DNA of 64,000 nucleotides. Origin: Paenibacillus arenilitoris (GTDB lineage Bacteria; Bacillota; Bacilli; Paenibacillales; Paenibacillaceae). Positions 17,592 through 25,492 of this stretch are shown here, one piece after another. The stretch lies in contig NZ_JACXIY010000005.1 of NCBI RefSeq assembly GCF_014705655.1, positions 62,001-126,000 on the forward strand, written 5' to 3'. How positions within the stretch are numbered: the stretch's first letter is position 1; each line of letters opens with the position of its first letter. The notes under the pieces were generated by a model. It did no database searches. It was not told the origin of the DNA and saw nothing but the letters and a program-made list of their open reading frames with translations. Made by a program: the position numbers and the translations under genes.

Positions 17592-18602
17592 TCAAAAAAG
17601 GATCGTCCAGCCTCGTTTAACCTGATGCCTCGTATAGGAGACTCCGGCCGCTTTTAATCCGTTGCGATCGAGCAAGGTGATAATATCGCCCCTGTCCCGA
17701 AGGAATCCGGGCTCGGTTACCGGGATCGACATAAACTGTCCGGGCCGGATAACGCCCTGCAGCTTGTACCTTCGTTTCGCCTTGTTGGCGATGGCCCACT
17801 CCGTCAAGTCGACGGCGCGGTTGGTAGCATTCAGCAGCGTGACCGTTTCGGCTCCGTCTTCAGGCAGCACGACGGCACCTGCGATGCGAATGCCTTCTTT
17901 CGCCGGAACCGGCGCGACACCGGTATCAGGTACCGCTTCCTCCTCGGAAGTGCCGATAGCGTGTCCCGATTGGTCGTCCGTATGCCACGACTGGGACTGG
18001 AATGCGAGGAATACGGCGATCCACCTGTCTTCCGACGGGAAATGCAAGAGCAGCCCTCCGTCTTGGTAGACGCCGTCGTCTCTCCCAAACCTGCCGCTGT
18101 TGCCTTGATTCATATGAATATTGTGAATGCCGTTGCCGGGCTCGAATCCGAAAATTTTGTCTTCCTTGCCTTGTTCCGGCCCCCATCTTTCCCCGAATGC
18201 GTACAGAACGGAATCATCGGTTTCCATCGCGCGCCTGATGTAGAAGTCAAGCTTCTCGTTCAGATCGTTGTCTCTTCCCGGTATGTCGAAGGCAAGCGGC
18301 ACCATGTCACGCCGGTCGAACAGATTGCTGCGAATGTAATCGAGCGCCTGACCGTCAGGCTTGCTCGCCAGCGGCGTAAAACCAAACGGCAAAGCGGGCA
18401 AATCGGCAGTCATGACATGCTGAAAATGCTCAATCGTACAATACAACAGCTCGGACGGGTTAAGCTGCGACTTGACGTTGACCGCGATGCGGAAGTTTTC
18501 CTCATTCGTGCTGACGTGCACCTGATAATGGGCGTTCTGGTTTGTGCCTAAACGACGGTCGATCGCTTTGCATTTCAGTACTCCATAGGGGTGGATAGGC
18601 AT
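17592..18602 (-). CDS. DUF2278 (YukJ-like) protein with lamin-tail domain
   Basis: A 336-residue protein. The N-terminal 200 residues match the DUF2278/YukJ family (opening PIHPYGVLKCKAIDR, then GNGIHNIHMNQGNSGRF and DGGLLLHFP). The C-terminal region from about 240 looks like a lamin-tail (LTD) beta-sandwich, with the ETVTLLNATNRAVDLTEW pattern. The biochemical role of DUF2278 is unknown. ATG 18602 has AAGGAG 8 bases upstream. No signal peptide. It stands alone, with no operon partner. Confidence 0.72.
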   Translation of the reverse strand: MPIHPYGVLKCKAIDRRLGTNQNAHYQVHVSTNEENFRIAVNVKSQLNPSELLYCTIEHFQHVMTADLPALPFGFTPLASKPDGQALDYIRSNLFDRRDMVPLAFDIPGRDNDLNEKLDFYIRRAMETDDSVLYAFGERWGPEQGKEDKIFGFEPGNGIHNIHMNQGNSGRFGRDDGVYQDGGLLLHFPSEDRWIAVFLAFQSQSWHTDDQSGHAIGTSEEEAVPDTGVAPVPAKEGIRIAGAVVLPEDGAETVTLLNATNRAVDLTEWAIANKAKRRYKLQGVIRPGQFMSIPVTEPGFLRDRGDIITLLDRNGLKAAGVSYTRHQVKRGWTILF

Positions 18603-18843
18603 AAGCAGCTCTCCTTTGATCCGGACTCGACAAGCTCCGTTAGTGACATTCGTTCGCAAAAACCGATGTTACGCTCTGAGCCTCTCAACTTATACTTTCC
18701 ACGCAAAGGAGATAATTCCTACCCCTTTTCGTTGTAGCTTTTTTGTAAAAAAACCGCCTGCCCGAATCATGATCCCGTTGTTATATTAGAGAAAAATTAG
18801 GGAACAAAATCAACATTAAGTTTTAACATAGCCTAAATATTAG

Positions 18844-18880
18844 AAAGCCCCGCCCTCCCGGCCGGGAGAACGGAGCTCTT
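18844..18880 (-). terminator. Terminator after the DUF5107 gene
   Basis: A GC-rich stem centred on CTCCCGGCCGGGAG with outer AGC and GCT pairing ends in TTTCT on the minus strand, directly after the stop at 18,883. Confidence 0.7.
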
Positions 18881-18882
18881 GC

Positions 18883-21800
18883 TTACTTCGCTGCCAAAGC
18901 TTTATGAATCGACGCCCCCTGGTGGTTGCGGTCAAGCGCGATCGCGAGATCGAATTGCTCGGCCGCTTCCGGTTCGCGGCCAAGGCCGAGCAGGCCGAGG
19001 CCCATCATGAAGCGGCAGTGGATGACGTTGCGCTTGTTCAAATCTTCGTCGAATACGAGGAAGTCCGGCAGCGATACGGCGAAATAGTCGATTTTGACGT
19101 CGTCGAACAAATGCTTCTCGGCATAATCGATCAGCTTGTTGAAACGGCGCTTCGCCTCCTTGCCGCTGCCAAGCTTCAGCCAAGCCAGCCCCTGGTAGAA
19201 AATCATTTCCGGCGGCTGGTCGTTGTAATACATCGCGCTCGCCGGTTCATCGAGGCCCTGCGACGCCGCTTCGAACGCCGCGCCCGCCTCCTGCTGCCGG
19301 CCGAGCCCTTCGAGCGCGCAGCCCAAGTAATAGAGCACGTTGTTCTCCTGCGCGCCGGCCAGCTTCGCTTCGCCGAGGTTCTCCGGATTTTCAAGCGCGC
19401 TCCGCAGCAGCCTCTCCGCCTCCGCGAAGTTCTGTTCGGCGAGCCGCTGCTTGGCTAACTCCACATTCGCGAGCACGTACTGGCCGAGCGTCTTGCCTTC
19501 GCCGCCCTCCCACGGATGGAAACGGCGGGATCCCAGCAGTTGCAGCGCTTCCTCGTGACGGCCCAGCGTATTGTGAAGCGTCGCGTACTCCAGGTACAGA
19601 TCGTCTCGCTCCTTCACGAGCGATAGCTGCTCTTCAAGAGCGGCGAGCCTTTCCTCCGGCGAAAGGCCGATCTTCTTGTACAGCTGATCCAGCTCGTAGA
19701 AGACTCGGGCGTCCGTGCGACCGCAGGCAAACGCCGTTTCGAGCGACCGGCGCGCCTTCTCCGGTTCGTTGTTTTTATTGAAATAGGCGAGCGCCAAGTT
19801 CCGGTGCGCCACCGGGTACGACGGGTCGTTCGAGACGGATGCTTCCCAATGCGCAATCGCATCACCGTGACGCTTCTTGTCGTAGTAAAAGTTGCCCAGG
19901 AAATAATGGGCCTTCGCGTCGGTCGGATTCGCCTCGACCGCATGCAGGAGCACGGCCAGATCGAACAGGCTGTTCGGGAAGCAGTAATCCGGCGTCGCCG
20001 CGCTGCCGGCTTGCAGATGCGCTGCCGATTGCGCCGGCATTCCCAGCTTCGCATAGCCGAACGCAAGCGCGTAGTGGAGCATCGGATACGCATCCGCGTC
20101 CGCGCTTGGCGCCGCAAGATGAAGCACCCGAACCGCTTCCTCGTAAAGTCCCGCGCCGGCATAATCGGAAGCCAGTGACAGGTGGTTGTGCGCGTCGCCG
20201 CGCAGGAGCGCCGTCAATTCGCCGAGCGCTTGCGCCGCCGCGGCGGCATCCCCTTCGGCTTGGCCGATCAGAACAAGCTCATGGTAAGCGCCGAAGTCGG
20301 CGATATCGAGCCGGATCGTCTCCCGGTTGAACGTCTTCGCCTCTTGAAGCCTGCCGAGCTTGCGAAGCATGGCCGCCTTCAAATCCCGCGCTTTGTAGTT
20401 GCGCGCATTGCGAATCAGCGACCGTTCCGCAAGCTCGAGCGCTTCCTCGAAAGCCCCCTTCTCCGAAGCGATCTGCGCGAGCGAGAAGTAGCCGCCGTCC
20501 TGCCAAGCCGCCGACCAGACCGATTTGTAGAAAGCGGCGAACGCTTCCTCGAGCCGTCCCTGCGCCTTCAACGACACGCCGAGCTGGTAATGCGCCTCGC
20601 TGTCGTATGGATTCGGATTGCGCCACGTCATGCGGCCGATCGCTTTGCGGAAATGCGCCTCGCTCTCCGCGAACAAGCCTCTGCGGAGCAGCAGCGTCCC
20701 GTAGGCGACGTTGATGCGCGCGTCGTTCCCGTCCCGCTTCAAGCCTTCCAAATAATACGCTTCGGGCTCGAACGTCGCATGACGGTACTGCTCCAGATGG
20801 AGGCCCGCCAAATACAGCTCCTCGTTCGTTAGCAGCTCCTTCGGCTCCGGCAGCGGCTTGGCCGCATCCGGAATTTCCTCGATTTCCGGCTTCTTCGGCT
20901 GATAGCTGACCAGCACGCGTCCCGCGGCATCCTTCACCGTCAGCCGCAAGTCATGCGCTTCATCGTCCGCATGAAGCGGCACGACGGAAGTAAACGTGCG
21001 GCTTGGCGACAGATCCGCCGTCTCCTGCAAGTACACGCGGCGCTTGCTCTTCAGCTCGACCGTTGCCCCTTCGCAGATCGATGTGGCGTATGCCTGCACG
21101 GTCGCTTTCGCTTCCTTCGGATCGACCTCAAGGTTGACGGCCGCGTCGATCGTCGCGTTTTTGACGACTCCGATATGTTTGTACGGCATGAAGTACTGCT
21201 TGAACGATTTCTCCTCGTACGGCTGCAGCCAGGTGAAATCGGGCTGGTTGTCGGTATAGACGCCCGTCATCAGCTCGATGTAAGGGCCGTCCTCGTCCGT
21301 CAGGCTCCGATCCCACGCTTGGCCGAATTCGCCGTTGCCCCATGTCCACTGCTTCTTGCCCGGCGAAATATGGTGGTTGGCGACGTGCAGCAGGCCCGCC
21401 CGCACCGAATGGTCGTAGCCGCCGACGAAGTTGTAGTCCGACTTGTACGCCATGTACGAGGTCGGCACCGGAATGTTTTTGTAGCGGGAGATGTCGACGC
21501 CTTCGGAATAGTCCATTTTGTAATACGTGCCGGTCGCGATCGGAAACCGCGATACGTCGCGCTTGCCGTGGTCGAATACGGCGTTCACGTCCGGCGGGAA
21601 CACCGACTGCGTATGATCGTTGACGGCGACGGCCGGGTTCGCCCACCAGAGGAACGTCTGCGGCTCCGGCGTCCGGTTGTACAGCTGGGCGTGGATTTCG
21701 AGATACGCTTTGCCCGGGTGCAGCGTGAAGCCCGCCGTTACCTTCGTGCCGTACATGCGGTCGATTTCGCTCACCCATACGGTCGCGCTGCCGTCTTCGT

Positions 21801-22227
21801 TTTCCGCCAGCCGGTATTCGACCGGGCCGAACGTGTTCGGCCGGTGATGCTGCGGCCAGTTGAACTCGATGCCGCCGGATATCCACGGACCGGCAAGCCC
21901 GACGAGCGCCGGCTTAATGACGCGGTTGTAATAGACAAAATCGTAGTTGTTCGTTTTGTCCACGGCACGGTAAATCCGGCCGCCGATTTCGGGCATGATT
22001 TCGATGCGCAAATATTCGTTTTCGAGGACGGCCAGCTTGTAAGGCTTAAGCGCCTTGTCGTCTTCGATTTTGTCGATGACCGGATGCGGGTATACTCTGC
22101 CCGAGCTGCCCTGATACACCCGCTTTTCCAGAAACATTGGATTTTTGTCTGGTTTTCCTACGCCGTACGTAGGAATATGCGCAACCTCCTCGAAGACGCG
22201 CGAACGCTCCATCGTTTCGTTCACCAT
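18883..22227 (-). CDS. DUF5107 domain protein with C-terminal TPR repeats
   Basis: A very large protein of 1,114 residues. The N-terminal 330 residues match DUF5107, a beta-rich domain of carbohydrate-associated proteins with a fold like aldose epimerases and galactose-binding sandwiches (features: EIGGRIYRAVDKTNNYDFVYYN, ISGGIEFNWPQHHRPNTF). From about residue 480 to the end it is a string of tetratricopeptide repeats such as AHYQLGVSLKAQGRLEEAFAAF. No signal peptide, so cytosolic. A role in oligosaccharide processing is likely but its reaction is not known to me. ATG 22227 follows AAGGAG at a short spacing; a GTG 6 bases earlier overlaps the ribosome binding site. Confidence 0.82.
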   Translation of the reverse strand: MVNETMERSRVFEEVAHIPTYGVGKPDKNPMFLEKRVYQGSSGRVYPHPVIDKIEDDKALKPYKLAVLENEYLRIEIMPEIGGRIYRAVDKTNNYDFVYYNRVIKPALVGLAGPWISGGIEFNWPQHHRPNTFGPVEYRLAENEDGSATVWVSEIDRMYGTKVTAGFTLHPGKAYLEIHAQLYNRTPEPQTFLWWANPAVAVNDHTQSVFPPDVNAVFDHGKRDVSRFPIATGTYYKMDYSEGVDISRYKNIPVPTSYMAYKSDYNFVGGYDHSVRAGLLHVANHHISPGKKQWTWGNGEFGQAWDRSLTDEDGPYIELMTGVYTDNQPDFTWLQPYEEKSFKQYFMPYKHIGVVKNATIDAAVNLEVDPKEAKATVQAYATSICEGATVELKSKRRVYLQETADLSPSRTFTSVVPLHADDEAHDLRLTVKDAAGRVLVSYQPKKPEIEEIPDAAKPLPEPKELLTNEELYLAGLHLEQYRHATFEPEAYYLEGLKRDGNDARINVAYGTLLLRRGLFAESEAHFRKAIGRMTWRNPNPYDSEAHYQLGVSLKAQGRLEEAFAAFYKSVWSAAWQDGGYFSLAQIASEKGAFEEALELAERSLIRNARNYKARDLKAAMLRKLGRLQEAKTFNRETIRLDIADFGAYHELVLIGQAEGDAAAAAQALGELTALLRGDAHNHLSLASDYAGAGLYEEAVRVLHLAAPSADADAYPMLHYALAFGYAKLGMPAQSAAHLQAGSAATPDYCFPNSLFDLAVLLHAVEANPTDAKAHYFLGNFYYDKKRHGDAIAHWEASVSNDPSYPVAHRNLALAYFNKNNEPEKARRSLETAFACGRTDARVFYELDQLYKKIGLSPEERLAALEEQLSLVKERDDLYLEYATLHNTLGRHEEALQLLGSRRFHPWEGGEGKTLGQYVLANVELAKQRLAEQNFAEAERLLRSALENPENLGEAKLAGAQENNVLYYLGCALEGLGRQQEAGAAFEAASQGLDEPASAMYYNDQPPEMIFYQGLAWLKLGSGKEAKRRFNKLIDYAEKHLFDDVKIDYFAVSLPDFLVFDEDLNKRNVIHCRFMMGLGLLGLGREPEAAEQFDLAIALDRNHQGASIHKALAAK

Positions 22228-22324
22228 ATCCACTCCTTCATAGCTTGTTATAGCTATACCTTACAGGAGAAAGGCTGAGCCGACCATTGATGATCCGCTG
22301 ATCATGATGGATTATATTCGGATT

Positions 22325-23092
22325 CTAGATTGAATTCGATTGGAAAGATAAAATAAGCGCCGCGACGACGGGCGTGGCGATCATTCCGGTCTTCAGCAGC
22401 CATGCCGGCGCATGCTTCGTGAACTTGGCGCCGATATACGAGCCGGTCATGGTGCCGCACAGGACGGTGAGCAGCAGCGGAACGTCCAGCAGCCCGGCGC
22501 GGTAATAACCGACCGCCCCCGCCGCCGCAATCGGCAGGATGACGAGCATCGACGTTCCCGCCGCCGTCCGCATCGGCAGCCCGAGAAGGAACATCAGCCC
22601 GATCTGGATAAATGGCGTGGACCCGATTCCGAACGTCCCCGACAATCCTCCGGTTATTAGCCCAACGGCGACGGCCATGGCGTAGTACCGGAAGCCCCTT
22701 GCCGAGACGAACGCCGCCGATCCTTCCTTGCCGAACGAAAGCCGAAGCCAGAGCGTCGCGCTCGAGAGCGCCAGCATACCTCCGGTTAACCACTTCATCG
22801 CGCCGGGCGAAATCGCGATCGAAAGGCCCGAGCCCAAGTAGGCGGCGGCCGCGCCGGTCAATCCGACGAGCAGACCGCCGGCGACGTCGGTATTTTTGGA
22901 GCGAAGCTGGCCTATCGCTCCCGAGAGGGAGGTGAACGCCATGGCGGCGAGCGCCGTCCCTACCGCGGCATGGATCGGATAATGAAAGCCGACCGTCAAG
23001 ATCGCCAGTATAAAGCCCGAGCCGCCCGCGCCGACAAAGCCCAGAAGCATTCCGACCGCAAACATGGCGGCAATAATCGCGATAATCGTCAA
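22325..23092 (-). CDS. TauE/SafE-family anion exporter (TSUP)
   Basis: Integral membrane protein of about 255 residues with two repeats of glycine-rich helices (GFVGAGGSGFILAIL and GLSGTFGIGSTPFIQIGLM), typical of the TSUP family that moves sulfite, sulfonates and related anions. I chose TTG 23092, preceded by GGAAGG; an in-frame GTG at 23134 would add a hydrophilic leader. Divergent from a LysR gene, so probably its target. Confidence 0.85.
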   Translation of the reverse strand: MTIIAIIAAMFAVGMLLGFVGAGGSGFILAILTVGFHYPIHAAVGTALAAMAFTSLSGAIGQLRSKNTDVAGGLLVGLTGAAAAYLGSGLSIAISPGAMKWLTGGMLALSSATLWLRLSFGKEGSAAFVSARGFRYYAMAVAVGLITGGLSGTFGIGSTPFIQIGLMFLLGLPMRTAAGTSMLVILPIAAAGAVGYYRAGLLDVPLLLTVLCGTMTGSYIGAKFTKHAPAWLLKTGMIATPVVAALILSFQSNSI

Positions 23093-23162
23093 CGTTGTCC
23101 CGACCTTCCAAATATTAGATGATAAGCAGGGCACTGCCCTTCATTCATCTTAACTTGCGCCT

Positions 23163-23177
23163 ATTATGACGTCTAAT
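23163..23177. promoter_or_regulatory. Candidate LysR box between TauE and LysR genes
   Basis: ATTATGACGTCTAAT holds a GACGTC core flanked by ATTA and TAAT and fits the T-N11-A pattern. Position between the divergent genes supports binding by the LysR protein. Confidence 0.4.
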
Positions 23178-23261
23178 GTATTATTTAAATGGATCCAATG
23201 CATTAATGTTATGATTTGCAGCCGGCTAACTTAACGATCATCATCGAAAGCAGGGATGCGT

Positions 23262-24155
23262 ATGGAATGGCAGCAGCTTGAATATTTTCAAACCGTGGCG
23301 AGGATGCAGCACTTCACGCGCGCGGCGGAGAAGCTCACGATTTCACAGCCGGCGTTAAGCCGTTCCATCGCGAATTTGGAGGCGGAGCTTGGCGTGCCGC
23401 TGTTCGACCGCCAAGGTCGGAGCATACGGCTCAACCGGTATGGCGAACGATTTTTGAAGCGGGCCGATCGGGCGCTGAAGGAAATTCAGGAGGGGAAGGA
23501 GGAGCTTGCGGCTTACCTCGACCCCGATAGCGGCACCGTCATTCTGTCCTTCCTCAAATCGCTCGGCCTGTCGGCAGTCCCGAATTTGCTCAGGGAATTC
23601 GGCAGGCAGGCGCCGCATATCCGGTTTGAATTGTTCCAGCAATCGACCCGGGACATGCTCGACGCCTTGGAGAAGGGCGAGGCGGATTTCGCGTTGTCGT
23701 CCATGACCGAATTCCGCGGCTCCGTTGCATGGCGCCGCTTATGGGAGGAAGAGCTGTACGCATACGTACCGGAAGGGCATCCGCTGGCCTCGAAGCCGTC
23801 GATCGAAATCGGCGAGCTGGCGGAAGAGCCGTTCATCGCCGTCAAGAAAGGATACGGATTGAGGACGATATCCGACCGATTGTTCGAACAAGCCGGCATC
23901 GCGCCGAAGATTACGTTCGAAGGCGAAGAAGTGGTCACCGTGCTCGGCTTCGTGTCGGCGGGGCTCGGCACGTCCATTTTGCCCGAAATGCCCGATCTGG
24001 TGCAGAGCAGAGCCGTCCGGCTCCGCATCGCGGGCGCAGGCAGCAGACGCAGTATCGGCCTTGCCTGGCACAAGGACGGTTACTTGTCTCCCCCCGCCGA
24101 GCGATTCAGGAGCTTCCTGATTGCGCGCTTTAAGGAAGAGACTTCTTCCCCGTAG
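23262..24155 (+). CDS. LysR-family transcriptional regulator
   Basis: A 297-residue LysR protein with an N-terminal winged helix (LEYFQTVARMQHFTRAAEKLTISQPALSRSIANLE, about 6-40) and a ligand-binding domain of the YwbI/CynR kind. ATG 23262 has AGGG 6 bases upstream; an ATG at 23256 lies against the binding site. It is divergent from the TauE/SafE exporter, suggesting control by a sulfur or other anion signal (inference). Confidence 0.88.
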   Translation: MEWQQLEYFQTVARMQHFTRAAEKLTISQPALSRSIANLEAELGVPLFDRQGRSIRLNRYGERFLKRADRALKEIQEGKEELAAYLDPDSGTVILSFLKSLGLSAVPNLLREFGRQAPHIRFELFQQSTRDMLDALEKGEADFALSSMTEFRGSVAWRRLWEEELYAYVPEGHPLASKPSIEIGELAEEPFIAVKKGYGLRTISDRLFEQAGIAPKITFEGEEVVTVLGFVSAGLGTSILPEMPDLVQSRAVRLRIAGAGSRRSIGLAWHKDGYLSPPAERFRSFLIARFKEETSSP

Positions 24156-24193
24156 AACGGCTCTCGGCATGGCTCATTCGACGTATCGGCCTC

Positions 24194-25240
24194 TCAGCCT
24201 TGTTTCCGCTGCCGGAACAACCATTCGATCATTTGCTTGTTCGCGTAAGCCGGCACCCACGAGCCATGATTGTAATTCAAATCGGCAGCGTATTCCGTAT
24301 AAATGGGAGCTCCTCCCGCTTCCCGTATCCGCTCGATCGCCTCGCGGGTATACGAGACGGGAATGACGGCGTCGTCCTCCGCATGGAAAGCCCAGATCGG
24401 CTTGCCGGCCAGCGCCGGCATCTTGTCCGGATCGCCGCCTCCCGCAATCGGAACCATGGCCGCGAACAAATCCGGCGCTATCGCGTAGGTATGGAAGGTG
24501 CCGAATCCCCCTTGCGACAAGCCCGTCACGTACAGCCTGTCGCGGTCGATGCCGTATTGCTCCGCGACGAGCCGGACGATCTCGACGGCCGTCCGCACAT
24601 CCTCGCCGACTTCGAATACCCGGCTCAATTCGATCACGTCGTCGTTCGCCGCGTCCCGCGTCAAGCCGAATCCCCCGCCCGGCACGTTGCGCGCTTGCGG
24701 AGCCAGCACGAACGAAGGGTTTGCCGCCTGATGCTCCGGCGCTGCCCAGATGACGGCACCGTCGCTGGCGAGCAACTGCCTTTCGTTGTCGTCGCCGCGC
24801 TCAGCGCCGCCATGCAGGAACAACACAAGCGGATACGGCTCGCCGCCCGGTTCGTATTGCGCCGGTATGTACAACCGATAGGGCATCGATCGATAAGTAA
24901 AGCTTAGAAATCTGGAAGCGATCGTTTCCCTCGATTCGAATTCGTAGCGAAAGGTCGCCGTTTCGCTGACCGCTTGTCCCTTAAGCGCCCCTGCGACAGG
25001 CTGGCGGTCTTCCGGTCTTATCGCGACGGCCTTGATCGTCGTCGTTCGCTTAACGGCAATGGGTCCGGAGTACCGCGTCGATCCCACAGACGGTTCGCTG
25101 CCGTCGAGCGTGTAATGAATCGCCGCATCGGGAGCAGCCGAGCGCAACCGCACATGCTGATCCGTATAATATGCGCCCGGGGCGGGCGATGCCGTCAGAG
25201 CGGCAACCTTTTCCCCGTTTTCGAATAAATATTGTTCCAT
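24194..25240 (-). CDS. Alpha/beta-hydrolase esterase with N-terminal beta domain
   Basis: A 348-residue protein of two parts. Residues 20-100 look like the CHB_HEX_C_1 (chitobiase C-terminal-like) domain, with the AAIHYTLDGSEPSVGS signature. Residues 105-345 are a serine esterase related to feruloyl esterase/PHB depolymerase: oxyanion-hole FLHGG (141-145), nucleophile Ser242 in GLSQGG, Asp near 289-290 in HAEDD and His325 in NHGSW, so the triad is complete. There is no signal peptide although the accessory domain is normally found on secreted enzymes. ATG 25240 has AGGGGG 8 bases upstream. Substrate is probably an ester on a polysaccharide. Confidence 0.8.
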   Translation of the reverse strand: MEQYLFENGEKVAALTASPAPGAYYTDQHVRLRSAAPDAAIHYTLDGSEPSVGSTRYSGPIAVKRTTTIKAVAIRPEDRQPVAGALKGQAVSETATFRYEFESRETIASRFLSFTYRSMPYRLYIPAQYEPGGEPYPLVLFLHGGAERGDDNERQLLASDGAVIWAAPEHQAANPSFVLAPQARNVPGGGFGLTRDAANDDVIELSRVFEVGEDVRTAVEIVRLVAEQYGIDRDRLYVTGLSQGGFGTFHTYAIAPDLFAAMVPIAGGGDPDKMPALAGKPIWAFHAEDDAVIPVSYTREAIERIREAGGAPIYTEYAADLNYNHGSWVPAYANKQMIEWLFRQRKQG

Positions 25241-25446
25241 ACGAGCGTCCCCCTATCACCCGGATCAAATCCGTTCCGTGGCTCCTCCATTATAATTGGC
25301 GCCGCCGCTTCTGCATAATTGATAATTAACATGAATTTCATGCAAAAAAATGATCGTTTTTCCCTCTCGCTCGGCAGTATAACGACCTGCTTCACGCCGA
25401 TTCATGCGAAAAAGCTAGCATGGCGATGCCCGTTCCCGGCAGGAAC

Positions 25447-25480
25447 AAGAGAAGCGGCTGCCCCGGCAGCCGCTTCTCTT
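25447..25480 (-). terminator. Perfect 16-bp hairpin after the propeller-protein gene
   Basis: Arms AAGAGAAGCGGCTGCC and GGCAGCCGCTTCTCTT around a 2-base spacer, just past the stop at 25,493. The following T content is modest (CTTGTTCC), but stem strength makes it a good terminator. Confidence 0.65.
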
Positions 25481-25492
25481 ATCCCTTCCTTC

